NCBI RefSeq assembly: GCF_010993745.1
Contig: NZ_WOTN01000002.1
Location: 496,001-560,000, forward strand
From: Fodinicola acaciae
GTDB lineage: Bacteria; Actinomycetota; Actinomycetes; Mycobacteriales; HKI-0501
DNA: 64,000 nucleotides
Direction: 5' to 3'
Part shown: positions 17,295 to 33,607 of the stretch, piece after piece
How positions within the stretch are numbered: position 1 is the stretch's first letter
Layout of the letters: the number at the start of each line of letters is the position of its first letter
The notes under the pieces: generated by a model
The model's input: only the letters and a program-made list of their open reading frames with translations
Databases searched by the model: none
What the model was told of the DNA's origin: nothing
Translations under genes and position numbers: made by a program

Positions 17295-20200
17295 TTGGCA
17301 GTCTCCCGCCCCGGTAACACATTCCACTCTCGTCCCACTGCAGGCAACCCCTACGGGCCGCTGCGGGTCTCCTTCGGGAAGATCCAGGAGCAGCTTGAGG
17401 TTCCCAACCTGCTCGATCTTCAGACCAGCTCGTTCGACTGGCTGATCGGCAACGAGTCCTGGCAGGCTCGTGCGGCCGACGACCCGTCGATGCTCAGCGG
17501 CCTGGCCGAGATCCTCGAGGAGATCTCTCCCATCGAGGACTTCTCCGGCTCCATGTCGCTGTCCTTCTCCAACCCCCGGTTCGAGGACGTGAAGGCCTCG
17601 ATCGAGGAGTGCAAGGAGAAGGACCTCACCTACTGCGCGCCGCTGTTCGTGACGGCGGAGTTCACCAACAACACCACCGGCGAGATCAAGAGCCAGACGG
17701 TGTTCATGGGTGACTTCCCGATGATGACCGCCAAAGGCACGTTCATCATCAACGGCACCGAGCGTGTGGTCGTGTCGCAGCTGGTCCGTTCTCCGGGCGT
17801 CTACTACACCAAGGAGCCGGACAAGACCTCCGACAAGGACATCACCAACGTCCGCGTCATCCCGAGCCGCGGCGCGTGGCTGGAGTTCGACGTCGACAAG
17901 CGCGACTCGGTCGGCGTACGCATCGACCGTAAGCGCCGGCAGGCCGTGACGGTGCTGCTCAAGGCCCTCGGCTGGACACCGGACCGGATCCGCGAGCGGT
18001 TCGCCGACTCCGAGATCATGCTGGCGACCCTGGAGAAGGACCACATCGCCGGCCAGGACGAGGCGCTGCTGGACATCTACCGCAAGCTGCGTCCGGGCGA
18101 GCCGCCGACGCGCGAGAACGCGCAGACGCTGCTGGACAACCTGTTCTTCAACCCGAAGCGGTACGACCTGGCCAAGGTCGGCCGGCACAAGGTCAACCGC
18201 AAGCTCGGCCTCAACGTCCCGGTCACCACCGGCACGCTGACCGAGGACGACGTCGTCGCGACCATCGACTACCTGGTCAAGCTGCACTCCGACGTGGAGG
18301 GCTACGAGCCGGACGACATCGACCACCTCGGCAACCGGCGGTTGCGCACCGTCGGCGAGCTGATCCAGAACCAGGTGCGGGTCGGCCTGTCCCGGATGGA
18401 GCGGGTCGTCCGCGAGCGGATGACCACCCAGGACGTCGAGGCGATCACGCCGCAGACGTTGATCAACATCCGGCCGGTCGTCGCCTCCATCAAGGAGTTC
18501 TTCGGCACCAGCCAGCTGTCCCAGTTCATGGACCAGGTCAACCCGCTGGCCGGCCTCAACCACCGGCGGCGGCTGTCCGCGCTGGGTCCCGGTGGCCTGT
18601 CCCGTGAGCGGGCCGGTCTTGAGGTCCGCGACGTGCACCCCAGCCACTACGGCCGGATGTGCCCGATCGAGACCCCCGAGGGTCCCAACATCGGCCTGAT
18701 CGGCTATCTGTCCGCGTTCGCGCGGGTCAACCCGTTCGGCTTCATCGAGACGCCATACCGCAAGGTCATCGACGGCGTGGTCAGCGACCAGATCGACTAC
18801 CTGACCGCCGACGAGGAGGACCGGTACGTCCGGGCCCAGGCCAACGCCGTACTGACTCCCGAGGGCCGGTTCGCCGAGGACCGGGTGATGGGCCGGAGCA
18901 AGGGCGGCGAGGTCGGCCTGTGGCCGCCGGACCAGATCGACTACATGGACGTGTCGCCGCGGCAGATGGTCTCCGTCGCCACCGCGATGATCCCGTTCCT
19001 GGAGCACGACGACGCCAACCGCGCGCTGATGGGTGCCAACATGCAGCGCCAGGCGGTGCCGCTGGTACGCACCGAGGCGCCGCTGGTCGGCACCGGCATG
19101 GAATACCGTGCCGCCTCCGACGCCGGTGACGTCATCGTGGCCGAGCAGTCCGGCGTGGCCGAGGACGTGTGCGCCGACTACATCACCGTCATGAACGACG
19201 ACGGCACCCGGCGGACCTACCTGCTGCACAAGTTCCGCCGGTCCAACCAGGGCACCTGCACCAACCAGAGCCCGATCGTCAACGAGGGTGACCGGGTCGA
19301 GGCCGGCCAGGTGATCGCCGACGGTCCGTCCACCGACTTCGGTGAGATGGCCCTGGGCAAGAACCTGCTGGTCGCGTTCATGCCGTGGGAGGGTCACAAC
19401 TACGAGGACGCGATCATCCTGAGCCAGCGGCTGGTCCAGGACGACGTGCTCACCTCGATCCACATCGAGGAGCACGAGGTCGACGCGCGCGACACCAAGC
19501 TCGGTGCCGAGGAGATCACCCGGGACATCCCGAACGTCTCCGAGGAGGTCCTCGCCGACCTCGACGAGCGCGGCATCGTACGGGTCGGCGCCGAGGTCGG
19601 GCAGGGCGACATCCTGGTCGGCAAGGTCACCCCCAAGGGGGAGACCGAGCTGACCCCGGAGGAGCGCCTGCTGCGCGCCATCTTCGGCGAGAAGGCCCGG
19701 GAGGTCCGGGACACCTCGCTGAAGGTGCCGCACGGCGAGTCCGGCACGGTCATCGGCGTACGCACCTTCAGCCGCGACGACGGCGACGAGCTGTCGCCCG
19801 GCGTCAACGAGCTGGTCCGGGTGTACGTGGCGCAGAAGCGCAAGATCTCCGACGGTGACAAGCTCGCCGGCCGGCACGGCAACAAGGGCGTGATCTCCAA
19901 GATCCTGCCGGTCGAGGACATGCCGTTCCTGGAGGATGGCACGCCGGTCGACATCGTGCTCAACCCGCTCGGCGTGCCGAGCCGGATGAACATCGGGCAG
20001 GTGCTGGAGATGCACCTGGGCTGGATCGCCTCCCGCGGTTGGCAGGTCGAGGGTGACGACCAGCCGTGGAAGGTCGCTCTCAAGGCGATCGGCTCCGACC
20101 ACGCCGAGCCGTTCACCCGCGCGGCGACGCCGGTGTTCGACGGCGCCAAGGAGGAGGAGATCGTCGGGCTCCTGGAGTCCACCCTCCCCAACCGGGACGG

Positions 20201-20738
20201 CAGCCGGATGGTCGACGGGACCGGTAAGACGATCCTGTTCGACGGCCGCTCGGGTGAGCCTTACCCGGACCCGGTCGCGGTCGGCTACATGTACATCCTG
20301 AAGCTGGCCCACATGGTGGACGACAAGATCCACGCGCGCTCCACCGGTCCGTACTCGATGATCACGCAGCAGCCGCTCGGCGGTAAGGCGCAGTTCGGTG
20401 GTCAGCGCTTCGGTGAGATGGAGTGCTGGGCCATGCAGGCCTACGGCGCCGCGTACGCGCTGCAGGAGCTGCTGACGATCAAGTCCGACGACGTCCCCGG
20501 CCGGGTGAAGGTCTACGAGGCCATCGTCAAGGGCGAGAACGTTCCAGAGCCCGGAGTGCCCGAGTCGTTCAAGGTGCTGCTGAAGGAGCTTCAGTCGCTC
20601 TGCCTGAACGTCGAGGTGCTCTCCACCGACGGCGTGTCCATCGAGATGCGCGACTCCGACGACGAGGTGTTCCGCGCCGCGGAGGAGCTGGGAATCGATC
20701 TGTCTCGGCGGGAGCCGAGCAGCGTCGAAGAGGTCTGA
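17295..20738 (+). CDS. rpoB: DNA-directed RNA polymerase subunit beta
   Basis: 1147 aa, full length for actinobacterial RpoB. The TTG at 17295 has GAGAGGA upstream. The rifampicin region reads [20 protein letters not shown] (about 404-423), with Asp413, His423 and Ser428 at the E. coli 516, 526 and 531 positions all wild type. Val415 (E. coli 518) and Asn422 (E. coli 525) differ from the Asn/Thr and Thr I recall in most actinobacteria. The lysines of the active-site region ([17 protein letters not shown]) are present. rpoC follows after 84 bp. Confidence 0.99.
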   Translation: MAVSRPGNTFHSRPTAGNPYGPLRVSFGKIQEQLEVPNLLDLQTSSFDWLIGNESWQARAADDPSMLSGLAEILEEISPIEDFSGSMSLSFSNPRFEDVKASIEECKEKDLTYCAPLFVTAEFTNNTTGEIKSQTVFMGDFPMMTAKGTFIINGTERVVVSQLVRSPGVYYTKEPDKTSDKDITNVRVIPSRGAWLEFDVDKRDSVGVRIDRKRRQAVTVLLKALGWTPDRIRERFADSEIMLATLEKDHIAGQDEALLDIYRKLRPGEPPTRENAQTLLDNLFFNPKRYDLAKVGRHKVNRKLGLNVPVTTGTLTEDDVVATIDYLVKLHSDVEGYEPDDIDHLGNRRLRTVGELIQNQVRVGLSRMERVVRERMTTQDVEAITPQTLINIRPVVASIKEFFGTSQLSQFMDQVNPLAGLNHRRRLSALGPGGLSRERAGLEVRDVHPSHYGRMCPIETPEGPNIGLIGYLSAFARVNPFGFIETPYRKVIDGVVSDQIDYLTADEEDRYVRAQANAVLTPEGRFAEDRVMGRSKGGEVGLWPPDQIDYMDVSPRQMVSVATAMIPFLEHDDANRALMGANMQRQAVPLVRTEAPLVGTGMEYRAASDAGDVIVAEQSGVAEDVCADYITVMNDDGTRRTYLLHKFRRSNQGTCTNQSPIVNEGDRVEAGQVIADGPSTDFGEMALGKNLLVAFMPWEGHNYEDAIILSQRLVQDDVLTSIHIEEHEVDARDTKLGAEEITRDIPNVSEEVLADLDERGIVRVGAEVGQGDILVGKVTPKGETELTPEERLLRAIFGEKAREVRDTSLKVPHGESGTVIGVRTFSRDDGDELSPGVNELVRVYVAQKRKISDGDKLAGRHGNKGVISKILPVEDMPFLEDGTPVDIVLNPLGVPSRMNIGQVLEMHLGWIASRGWQVEGDDQPWKVALKAIGSDHAEPFTRAATPVFDGAKEEEIVGLLESTLPNRDGSRMVDGTGKTILFDGRSGEPYPDPVAVGYMYILKLAHMVDDKIHARSTGPYSMITQQPLGGKAQFGGQRFGEMECWAMQAYGAAYALQELLTIKSDDVPGRVKVYEAIVKGENVPEPGVPESFKVLLKELQSLCLNVEVLSTDGVSIEMRDSDDEVFRAAEELGIDLSRREPSSVEEV

Positions 20739-20822
20739 CGCGTACGGCGGGGTCAGCACTCCAGCTGATCCCGCCGGGCCGCCGACCACCGTCAGGACCT
20801 GAAAAGAAAGAGAAGGTTACAC

Positions 20823-24715
<3,893 letters not shown>

Positions 24716-24719
<4 letters not shown>

Positions 24720-25612
24720 GAGTCCGCGCTAGCCGGAAACCGGCCGTCTCCCTCCCGGGAGGCGGCCGGTTCCCGTCGTACGGCGTCCAGTGCCTGGAAG
24801 ACGGTGAGCGCGTCGCGAATGGCGGCGACATCGTGAGTGCGGATGAAGCCGACACCGTGGCAGGCGGCATACAGCTCCGCCGCCAGGGTGGCGGGGCCGA
24901 TCTGGTCGAGATCGCGGCCGGTGACCGTACGCAGGAACGACTTGCGCGACGGCGAGACCAGGACCGGCACCCCGAACCGTGACTTGAGCGCACTCAGCTG
25001 GTTGAGCGCCAGCATCGACGGCTCGGGAGTCCGGCCAAGGAAATAGCCGAGCCCCGGATCGATGACCAGCCGGTCCCGGTCGACACCGGCCGCCTGCAGC
25101 GCGGTCAACCGCTCGTGGAAAAACCGTTCGATGCCGGTCCACACCGTCTCGGCGGCGGTCAGGACCCGGGTGGCCGGTCCGCTGCGCTGCACCGAATGCA
25201 TCACGATCAGCTGGCAGCTGAGCTTGGCCAGCTCCCGGTATCGGCCCGGATCGGGAAAGCCCTGGATGTCGTTGAGGTACGCGGCGCCGTGCTCGCTGGC
25301 GAAACGCTGGGTCTGTGGCCGGAAGGAGTCGACCGACACCGGGATGCCGGCGGCGACCAACTCGTCGAGGACATCGGCCAGGCGCCGGATCTCCTGCTCG
25401 GCGGTCAGCTGCCGCGCATCGGGGTGACTGGCCGCCGGGCCGAGCTCGATGATGTCCGCGCCGTCGGCGCGCAGCCGCCGCGCATGTGCCAACGCGTCCC
25501 GCGCGGCGAGGAATCTGCCGCCGTCGGAAAACGAGTCGGTGGTGATATTGACGACCCCGACCAGCTGGGGCCGCTCGAAACCACCTAGCAGCGACGAATC
25601 CGGATGCACCAC
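24716..25612 (-). CDS. Sul-type dihydropteroate synthase
   Basis: DHPS joins p-aminobenzoate to hydroxymethyl-dihydropterin pyrophosphate in folate synthesis. The 298-aa product has [12 protein letters not shown] (about 21-32), a [10 protein letters not shown] loop, [47 protein letters not shown] and RTHDV. From memory, this pattern is closer to the sulfonamide-insensitive Sul1/Sul3 enzymes than to FolP, which carries TPDSFSDGG and GGESTRP. GTG at 25612 is chosen because GGGAGG lies seven bases upstream; an ATG at 25663 lacks one. Other folate genes are not adjacent. Resistance is not demonstrated. Confidence 0.85.
24738..24775. terminator. Terminator-like hairpin inside the 3' end of the DHPS gene
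   Basis: AACCGGCCGTCTCCC (24738-24752) pairs with GGGAGGCGGCCGGTT (24757-24771), a 15-bp stem with one G-U and a TCCC loop. It lies 19 bp after the rpoC stop, within the last codons of the convergent DHPS gene. It probably ends the rpoBC transcript although it has no T-tract. Confidence 0.6.
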
Positions 25613-25742
25613 AGCCGCGCCTCCCAGAGCCATTCCAGAGGCCCAGGCGTACGGCACGAACATCCCGAGGGATGGAGCCGCTCCCCGATGGTCACATCCA
25701 TCTCGACACGCCAGTTACGACTCGGCAACACCTTACCAACGC

Positions 25743-26207
25743 TCAGCCGGACGGCTGCTCGTAGAAGGCGCGTACCGGCCGGGTCGACAGCAGGATGCCG
25801 GCCGCCAGCAGCGAGCCACCGCAGACCAGGGTCGGCAGGAGATAGACGGCCATCTGTGGCTGGACGCCGAAACTCACGACGGCCATCCCCGCTAAGATGA
25901 CGCCACCGATCAGGAACAGCGGTCCGAGGATCTGCGCGAGCAGCTTCATGTAGACCCACGGCCGCGGGCCACCCCACCAGCCGCGGAGGATGATCGCGGA
26001 CACCGCGAGAGCCCAGAAGACCACCCAGAAGACGGTCGAACCGCTGGTTTTCGGGTCGTGGAACAGCGAATAGACCGACAGCGCGAGCATGCACAGCCAG
26101 CACAGCATCAGCAGCCCCCAACCCAGGTGCAGTTGCACTGGCCGCGGCTCGGTCAGCGTGTGCGCGCGTTTGGGCGGCACCTTGGACAGGCTCGGAAAGT
26201 AGGTCAC
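25743..26207 (-). CDS. Small four-helix membrane protein, unknown function
   Basis: About 154 aa with four predicted membrane segments (for example GLLMLCWLCMLALSVYSLF, VFWVVFWALAVSAIIL and two in the C-terminal half) and a short cytoplasmic tail. No family is recognised. The GTG start at 26207 is preferred because the longer frame to 26342 would overlap the divergent peptidase gene. It lies 130 bp upstream of the Sul-type DHPS on the same strand and could be cotranscribed. Confidence 0.6.
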   Translation of the reverse strand: MTYFPSLSKVPPKRAHTLTEPRPVQLHLGWGLLMLCWLCMLALSVYSLFHDPKTSGSTVFWVVFWALAVSAIILRGWWGGPRPWVYMKLLAQILGPLFLIGGVILAGMAVVSFGVQPQMAVYLLPTLVCGGSLLAAGILLSTRPVRAFYEQPSG

Positions 26208-26302
26208 GACCTGCAGATTAGTGTCCGATAGAGGTCGGCGCCGGCGGCATTCCGGTGCTTTGCCTTTATGTTGAGGCTGTCTTGGGGAAACGGAGCCTTG
26301 GC

Positions 26303-28825
26303 GTGCGAAAACTCGGATGGGTGGCCGCGACCGCGGCGGCACTGGTGATCGGCGGGGGACTGGCCGCGGCGCGACCGGCTGCGGCGGCGACGTGCGACAC
26401 GGTGTCGACGACGCCGGTGTTCGCCGGGAAGATCCCGACGGCCAAACAGGTGCTCGGGTTCGATCTCGGCAGTCGGCAGGCCACCGGCGACCAGCTCAAC
26501 CAGTATCTGGCCGCTGTCGACCGGGCCAGCGACCAGTTGGTCACCGGCACCTTCGCGACCACCGCGACCGGCCGGCGGCTCACGTACGCTTTGGTGTCAC
26601 GCAAGAAGAATCTCTCGCCGGCCGCGCTGCGCCAGCTGAGCCACGACGCCGAGCTGCTGCGCCGGCCCGACCTGCCGCCGGCGGTCGCCACGGCCATCCA
26701 GGCGCGGATGCCGGCGATCCTCTGGCTGTCGGCCAACGTGCACGGCAACGAGCCGGCCGGCGGCGACGCGGTGGACCGGATCGCGTACGAGCTGACCGAC
26801 CGCACCGACTGCGTCGCGAGCCGCATCCTGGACAACGCCGTCGTCGGCCTGATCCCGTCGCAGAACCCGGACGGTCGGGCCGCCAACACCCGGCAGAACG
26901 CCTACGCCTTCGACATGAACCGCGACTGGTTCGCCCGTACGCAGCCGGAAACCCAGGGCAAGCTCGACCTGCTGGCGAAATACCCGCCGCAGCTCTACAT
27001 CGACGAGCACGGCATGGGTGGCGACGGTTATTTCTTCCCGCCGAACACCGATCCGACCTACCACGAGACCTCGGACGCGTCGGTGCAGTGGATCAACAAC
27101 GTGTACGGCTCCGCCAACGCCGCCGCTTTCACGGCCAAGCAGTTCGCCTTCGAGACCTACCAGTCCGGCTATGACCTTTTCTATCAGGGTTACGGCGACA
27201 GCGTGCCGACCACGCAGTTCGGCGCCGCCGGGATGACCTTCGAGGTCGGCCAGCAGGCCAGTTATCCGCTGCAGACCGAAAAACACTACACCTCCGGCAT
27301 GGCGTCGCTGTTCGCCGGCGCGAGCCAGCGAAAGGCGATCCTGACCGGCTGGCACGACGGCTATGTGCAGGCGCGAAAACAGGGCCAGGAGTGCGCGCTG
27401 CAGCCGAACAAGGTCTACAACCCGGGCCACACCGTGCAGCTGCCGGTGCCGGACATCAAGGTCTGCGGCTATTTCCTGCGCACCGACAATCCGGCGAAGA
27501 AGCGCGACACGCTGGTCGTGGTCAAGCGCCTCCAGCAGGCCGGTGTTCGCGTCTATCGGCTGCCGAAACCGTTGTATGTCAAGGACTTCACCGCGTACGG
27601 CCGGGCACCGGCGGCGACCACCATGCCGGCCGGGACGTACTGGATCCCGATGGACCAGCAGGAAAAGCACTGGATCCAGGCGATGCTCAACGAGAACACC
27701 TACGTGCCTTTCCCGTACTTTTACGACGTCTCCGGCTGGAGCATGGCCCTGTTGTCCAATGTGGACGGTGGCCGTTCCGGCCAGCTGGTGAAAGGCGCGT
27801 CGCCGGTCTCGCCGGTGACGGTGCCCAAGCTGCGGCTGCCATCCGGCCTGCCGCGGATCGGCATCCTTTCCTACACCTCCAGTCCGTTCCGGCCGTCGGA
27901 GAGCGCCGGCTGGCTGCGCTGGCGGCTGGACAAGGATTGGAAGATCCCCTCGACGGTTCTCAGCCCGAGTCAGGTCAGCCCGTCCGTGCTGTCCAACCTC
28001 GACGCCCTGATCGTGCCGGACATCGACGCGAAGACAGTGAAAACTCTGCTCGGTGACACCGGGAAGAAAGCGTTGGCCGACTGGACCAACGCCGGCGGCC
28101 ACTACGTCGGCTGGGAAGGCGGCGCACAACTCGCGGCGAGCCTCGGCCTGTCCACCGCGGTCCTGCGCGACCCGAAAGGCACCGCGCCGGGCACGCTTTT
28201 CCGCGTACGCACGCCGAACTCGCCGCTGACCGCCGGTGTCGGCGCGACCGACTGGGTGATGTACAACGGCGATCCGGTGATGACCGCGGCCAACCCGGCG
28301 ACCGTGGTGGCCAGCTATCCGCCGGCGAACTCCGCCGACTGGTATGTCTCCGGCTATCAGGAAGGCGCCGAAGAGCTCGGCGGCACCGCGGCCGAGATCA
28401 GCGAGCCGGTCGGCACCGGCCGGGTCACGGTTTTCGCGATCGACCCGAACTTCCGCGCGTTTTCCGACGGCAGCGCCAAGCTGCTCTTCAACGCCATCAC
28501 CACGTCGCGCGGCACGGTGACGCCAGGCGTACGCGCGCCGCAGCGGCTGGCCGCCGAGCAGAAGGCCGCGCAGGCGGCCGGCGAGCTCACCCGGGCGCCG
28601 GACGCGCTCCTGGCCATCCGCGTGCGGCCGGCCGAGGCGGCAGCAACCGGCCAGCTGCTGGCCAGGCACGGTGTCGCCTACCGTACGGTTTCCGGACCCG
28701 ACTCGGTGTTGCTCGTGGTCGACGGCGGCCGCGCGGCTCCGGCCGATCCCGAGCCGTGGGTCCGTGCGTTGCCGACCGAGCTTCGCGGCGCCGGAGTCAC
28801 GCCGTTGGCGATCCAAACGACGTAA
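26303..28825 (+). CDS. Secreted zinc carboxypeptidase (peptidase family M14)
   Basis: 840 aa. The signal peptide (about 1-30) ends ARPAAAA. The M14 domain (about 45-340) shows zinc ligands His147 and Glu150 in VHGNEPAGG, a probable third ligand His236 in IDEHGMG, and catalytic Glu314 in MTFEVG. The C-terminal half (about 510-690) looks like an inactive glutamine-amidotransferase-like fold (GILSYTSSPFRPSE, GGHYVGWEGG). It should cleave C-terminal residues from external peptides. GTG 26303 has CGGAG seven bases upstream. Confidence 0.88.
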   Translation: MRKLGWVAATAAALVIGGGLAAARPAAAATCDTVSTTPVFAGKIPTAKQVLGFDLGSRQATGDQLNQYLAAVDRASDQLVTGTFATTATGRRLTYALVSRKKNLSPAALRQLSHDAELLRRPDLPPAVATAIQARMPAILWLSANVHGNEPAGGDAVDRIAYELTDRTDCVASRILDNAVVGLIPSQNPDGRAANTRQNAYAFDMNRDWFARTQPETQGKLDLLAKYPPQLYIDEHGMGGDGYFFPPNTDPTYHETSDASVQWINNVYGSANAAAFTAKQFAFETYQSGYDLFYQGYGDSVPTTQFGAAGMTFEVGQQASYPLQTEKHYTSGMASLFAGASQRKAILTGWHDGYVQARKQGQECALQPNKVYNPGHTVQLPVPDIKVCGYFLRTDNPAKKRDTLVVVKRLQQAGVRVYRLPKPLYVKDFTAYGRAPAATTMPAGTYWIPMDQQEKHWIQAMLNENTYVPFPYFYDVSGWSMALLSNVDGGRSGQLVKGASPVSPVTVPKLRLPSGLPRIGILSYTSSPFRPSESAGWLRWRLDKDWKIPSTVLSPSQVSPSVLSNLDALIVPDIDAKTVKTLLGDTGKKALADWTNAGGHYVGWEGGAQLAASLGLSTAVLRDPKGTAPGTLFRVRTPNSPLTAGVGATDWVMYNGDPVMTAANPATVVASYPPANSADWYVSGYQEGAEELGGTAAEISEPVGTGRVTVFAIDPNFRAFSDGSAKLLFNAITTSRGTVTPGVRAPQRLAAEQKAAQAAGELTRAPDALLAIRVRPAEAAATGQLLARHGVAYRTVSGPDSVLLVVDGGRAAPADPEPWVRALPTELRGAGVTPLAIQTT

Positions 28826-28853
28826 CCAGACAACGTAAAACGCGTCCAACCCC

Positions 28854-28859
28854 TAGACT
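28854..28859 (+). promoter_or_regulatory. Possible -10 box (TAGACT) before the 28889 gene
   Basis: TAGACT lies 30 bp upstream of the next ATG and equals the rpoB -10 box. No clear -35 is seen at 17-18 bp. Weak call. Confidence 0.3.
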
Positions 28860-28888
28860 CGGCGAGGTTAGGCGTCGGTGGGGAGAAG

Positions 28889-29314
28889 ATGGCGATGGCG
28901 TACGGGGCCCACCCGGACATACCGCAGGCTCCGCAGCGCACGCCGTCCTGGGATCCCGCACCGCAGTGGACGCCGTACGGTGCGTACCAGCCGGTGCCGG
29001 TCGAGCCGCGGCCCCGGCCGGCGTCGGCCGCGAGCTGGGCGCTTGCCGCGAGCGTGGTCGCGGTCGCGCTGTCGCTGTGCGTCGGTGGCCTGATCCCCGG
29101 CCTCATCGGCTTGGCGCTGGCCCGGATGGCCACCGCCGAGGTGGCCGCGTCCGGTGGCTGGTTGACCGGCGCCGGGATGATCAAAGCAGCGCGGGTGCTC
29201 AGCCTGGTCGCCATCGCGGTCTCGGTCGTGATCGGCGTCGTGCTCGTCGACAACTGGCTCTTCGGCCTCGGCGTCGACGTGGGGGACGCGCACTATCCAA
29301 GTAGCGTGAACTGA
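28889..29314 (+). CDS. DUF4190-like membrane protein with Pro-rich N-terminus
   Basis: 141 aa. A Pro/Tyr/Gln-rich cytoplasmic region (about 1-48) is followed by two hydrophobic segments (about 50-78 and 98-120) joined by a loop with ARMATAEVAASGGWLTGAG, the pattern of DUF4190 proteins. Function is unknown. It has the same architecture as the next gene, probably a paralogue. Confidence 0.7.
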   Translation: MAMAYGAHPDIPQAPQRTPSWDPAPQWTPYGAYQPVPVEPRPRPASAASWALAASVVAVALSLCVGGLIPGLIGLALARMATAEVAASGGWLTGAGMIKAARVLSLVAIAVSVVIGVVLVDNWLFGLGVDVGDAHYPSSVN

Positions 29315-29340
29315 CGCGGGGACCGCGACAGGTGCGCAGC

Positions 29341-29378
29341 GTTGACTTGGTGTTGACTTGCCGTTGACATTGCTTGAG
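29341..29378. repeat. Three helix-phased GTTGAC repeats
   Basis: GTTGAC occurs at 29341, 29352 and 29363, an exact 11-bp period, each followed by TTG or ATTG. A degenerate TTGAG follows at 29374. The array ends about 20 bp before the next start codon. It could be an operator array or overlapping -35 elements; no -10 is obvious. Confidence 0.45.
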
Positions 29379-29395
29379 CGGGGAAAGGAACCTCG

Positions 29396-30244
29396 ATGAC
29401 CCAACCGCCGGGAGACAACCGTCCGGACGACCAGCAGGGCGGCCAGCCGGCTGGTGGCGGCTTCTCCACCCCGCAGTACTCCACCCCCAACTACGACACC
29501 CCGTCGTACGACCCCGGTTCGTACGACCCGGGCCAGAGCGCCGAGCCGCCGTCGCTGCAGAAGAACGACCAGCCGCAGCAGGACCCGACCTCGCCGTGGG
29601 CCGATCCCGGCGCACCGCCGCCGAGCGGCTACGACCAGCCGCAGGCCCAGCCCAACGGCTACAGCACCTACTCGGACCAGGGCTACGGCGCCACGCCGTC
29701 CTCGGGCACCGGCTATCCGGCGTCCGGCGCGGGCTACGGCCAGCCGGCCTCCGGTCCCGGTTACGGCGCGCCGGCCTCCGGTCCCGGCTATGGCGCACCT
29801 GCCTCCGGCGGCGGCTACGGCGCACCGGCGTCGGGGCCCGGCTATGGTCAGCCCGCGTCCGGCGGTGGCTACGGCCAGCCGGGTTATGGCCAGCCTGGTT
29901 ACGGTCAGCCGGGCACCGGCTATCCGGCGCCCAAGCAGACCGACGGGATGGCCATCGCCGCGATGTGCACCGGCATCGGCGCCATCGTCCTCGGCACGCT
30001 CTTCACCTGCTGCCACTTCCTGATCGGCGGACCGATCGGCATCGTCGTCGGTGGAGCGGCCGCCGTGCTGGGATTCATGTCACGGTCGCGGATCCAGCAG
30101 TCCAACGGCACGATCGGCGGCGACGGCATGGCCCTGGCCGGCCTGATCTGCGGCATCGTCGCGGCGGTCATCGGCCTGGTGGTCGTGATCCTCGGCGTCC
30201 TCGGTCTCGCCTACCTGTTCTCGGCCAGCCGCTACACCGGCTGA
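29396..30244 (+). CDS. DUF4190 membrane protein with GYG-repeat cytoplasmic tail
   Basis: 282 aa. The N-terminal 180 residues are low complexity: Tyr-Asp/Pro motifs, then about eight tandem units of the type PASGPGYGA and GYGQP (encoded at about 29700-29925). A DUF4190-type double hairpin of hydrophobic segments follows (about 183-235 and 243-275). Function is unknown; such disordered Tyr/Gly tails often mediate interactions or phase behaviour, which is inference here. Confidence 0.75.
   Translation: MTQPPGDNRPDDQQGGQPAGGGFSTPQYSTPNYDTPSYDPGSYDPGQSAEPPSLQKNDQPQQDPTSPWADPGAPPPSGYDQPQAQPNGYSTYSDQGYGATPSSGTGYPASGAGYGQPASGPGYGAPASGPGYGAPASGGGYGAPASGPGYGQPASGGGYGQPGYGQPGYGQPGTGYPAPKQTDGMAIAAMCTGIGAIVLGTLFTCCHFLIGGPIGIVVGGAAAVLGFMSRSRIQQSNGTIGGDGMALAGLICGIVAAVIGLVVVILGVLGLAYLFSASRYTG
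29700..29925 (+). repeat. Coding tandem repeats (PASG-GYG units)
   Basis: Imperfect 24-27 nt units encode (P/Y)ASG(P/G)GYG(A/Q) and then shorter GYGQP units. They lie wholly inside the 29396 gene and are diverged enough to be an old expansion. Confidence 0.8.
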
Positions 30245-30263
30245 TACGAGCGCGGCGCATATC

Positions 30264-30300
30264 ACCCACCCCCGTTTTGACCCGTGCGATGGGGGTGGGT
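30264..30300 (+). terminator. Terminator-like inverted repeat before the str operon leader
   Basis: ACCCACCCCC (30264-30273) pairs perfectly with GGGGGTGGGT (30291-30300) over a 17-nt loop, 20 bp after the preceding stop. A mixed T/G tract (ACGCTTGTTGTT) follows. Likely end of the upstream transcript. Confidence 0.5.
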
Positions 30301-30451
30301 ACGCTTGTTGTTCGTGCCTGGGGTGGCCCGGGCACTGTCGCGCGCCGTCAGGTGGGCTCGTAACGGAATAGTCACGAGCGCGCAGCTGTTAGGTGAGCGG
30401 TGGCGCATCCTCCGTAGGACTGTAACGGTCCGCGCGGATGCGCGGGTCGAG

Positions 30452-30477
30452 CGACACGCCCGACCGCGGGGGTCGGA
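30452..30477 (+). promoter_or_regulatory. Conserved leader element copy 1 (before rpsL)
   Basis: A 26-nt sequence beginning CGACACGCCCGACCGCG and ending GGGTCGGA is identical to 35253-35278 before rpsJ. It contains a 6-bp stem, CCGACC/GGTCGG. It starts 140 bp before the rpsL start. The rest of the 347-bp gap shows no gene. It may be a transcription-start stem-loop or a shared control site for ribosomal protein operons. Confidence 0.55.
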
Positions 30478-30591
30478 AAACCGGGCCCCGACCAGGCCAT
30501 CGACAACAGCGTAATGGGACCATCGTGTCTGCGTACTGACACCAGACATGCGACAACAGGCAAGACAGACAACGAAGGAAGGCCAGGCTCG

Positions 30592-30966
30592 GTGCCCACG
30601 ATCCAGCAGCTGGTCCGCAAGGGCCGCCAGGACAAGGTCGAGAAGAGCAAGACCCCGGCGCTCAAGGACGGGCCGCAGCGTCGTGGCGTGTGCACTCGCG
30701 TGTACACCACCACGCCGAAGAAGCCCAACTCGGCGCTGCGCAAGGTGGCCCGTGTCCGGCTGACCAGTCAGATCGAGGTCACCGCGTACATCCCCGGCGT
30801 CGGCCACAACCTGCAGGAGCACTCGATGGTGCTGGTGCGTGGTGGCCGGGTGAAGGACCTGCCGGGTGTGCGTTACAAGATCGTCCGCGGCTCGCTGGAC
30901 ACCCAGGGCGTACGCGGCCGCAAGCAGGCTCGCAGCAAGTACGGCGCGAAGAAGGAGAAGAGCTGA
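30592..30966 (+). CDS. rpsL: 30S ribosomal protein S12
   Basis: 124 aa, standard length. GTG start at 30592. Lys43 and Lys88, the streptomycin-resistance positions, are wild type (TTPKKPN and RVKDLPG). S12 sits at the decoding centre. It is the first gene of the str operon; its TGA overlaps the rpsG ATG (TGATG). Confidence 0.98.
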   Translation: MPTIQQLVRKGRQDKVEKSKTPALKDGPQRRGVCTRVYTTTPKKPNSALRKVARVRLTSQIEVTAYIPGVGHNLQEHSMVLVRGGRVKDLPGVRYKIVRGSLDTQGVRGRKQARSKYGAKKEKS

Positions 30967-31436
30967 TGCCCCGCAAGGGTCCCGCCCCCAAGCACCCGGT
31001 CGTCGTCGACCCGGTGTACGGCTCCCCGCTGGTCACCAGCCTGATCAACAAGGTCCTGCTGTCCGGCAAGCGCTCGGTCGCCGAGCGGATCGTGTACGGC
31101 GCGCTGGAAGGCGCTCGCGAGAAGACCGGCGCCGACCCGGTGATCACGCTCAAGCGTGCGCTGGACAACGTGAAGCCGACCCTCGAGGTGAAGAGCCGCC
31201 GCGTCGGTGGCGCCACCTACCAGGTGCCGATCGAGGTGCGGCCGAGCCGGTCCACCACGCTGGCGCTGCGCTGGATCATCACCTACAGCCGGGCTCGCCG
31301 CGAGAAGACGATGACCGAGCGGCTGATGAACGAGCTGCTGGACGCCAGCAACGGTCTGGGTGCGAGCGTGAAGCGCCGCGAGGACACCCACAAGATGGCC
31401 GAATCCAACAAGGCTTTCGCGCACTACCGCTGGTAG
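30966..31436 (+). CDS. rpsG: 30S ribosomal protein S7
   Basis: 156 aa. S7 nucleates assembly of the 30S head. The family motifs [25 protein letters not shown] and [13 protein letters not shown] are present. The start overlaps the rpsL stop, indicating coupled translation. fusA follows after 68 bp. Confidence 0.98.
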   Translation: MPRKGPAPKHPVVVDPVYGSPLVTSLINKVLLSGKRSVAERIVYGALEGAREKTGADPVITLKRALDNVKPTLEVKSRRVGGATYQVPIEVRPSRSTTLALRWIITYSRARREKTMTERLMNELLDASNGLGASVKRREDTHKMAESNKAFAHYRW

Positions 31437-31504
31437 TGCCGCCGCACCGGCAGCGTGACCCGCTGGCCGGTGCACGTCGATATCTAGTGTGAGAGAAGAG
31501 AGCA

Positions 31505-33601
<2,097 letters not shown>

Positions 33602-33607
33602 GCTGGT

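Noticed and set aside
17262-20789. Very long open frame antisense to rpoB
   Set aside because: High-GC codon bias leaves antisense frames open; its product is Leu/Arg/Asp/His-rich with no family resemblance, and rpoB on the other strand is certain. The same applies to 21840-24224 (rpoC), 31484-33235 (fusA), 26597-28849 and 60601-62775.
29700-29925. Regular repeats as a possible CRISPR array
   Set aside because: Units are in frame, degenerate, without unique spacers, and encode PASG-GYG repeats in a protein.
28889-30244. The two DUF4190-like genes as a secretion or toxin system
   Set aside because: No signal, catalytic or immunity-like features; only generic membrane hairpins and disordered tails.
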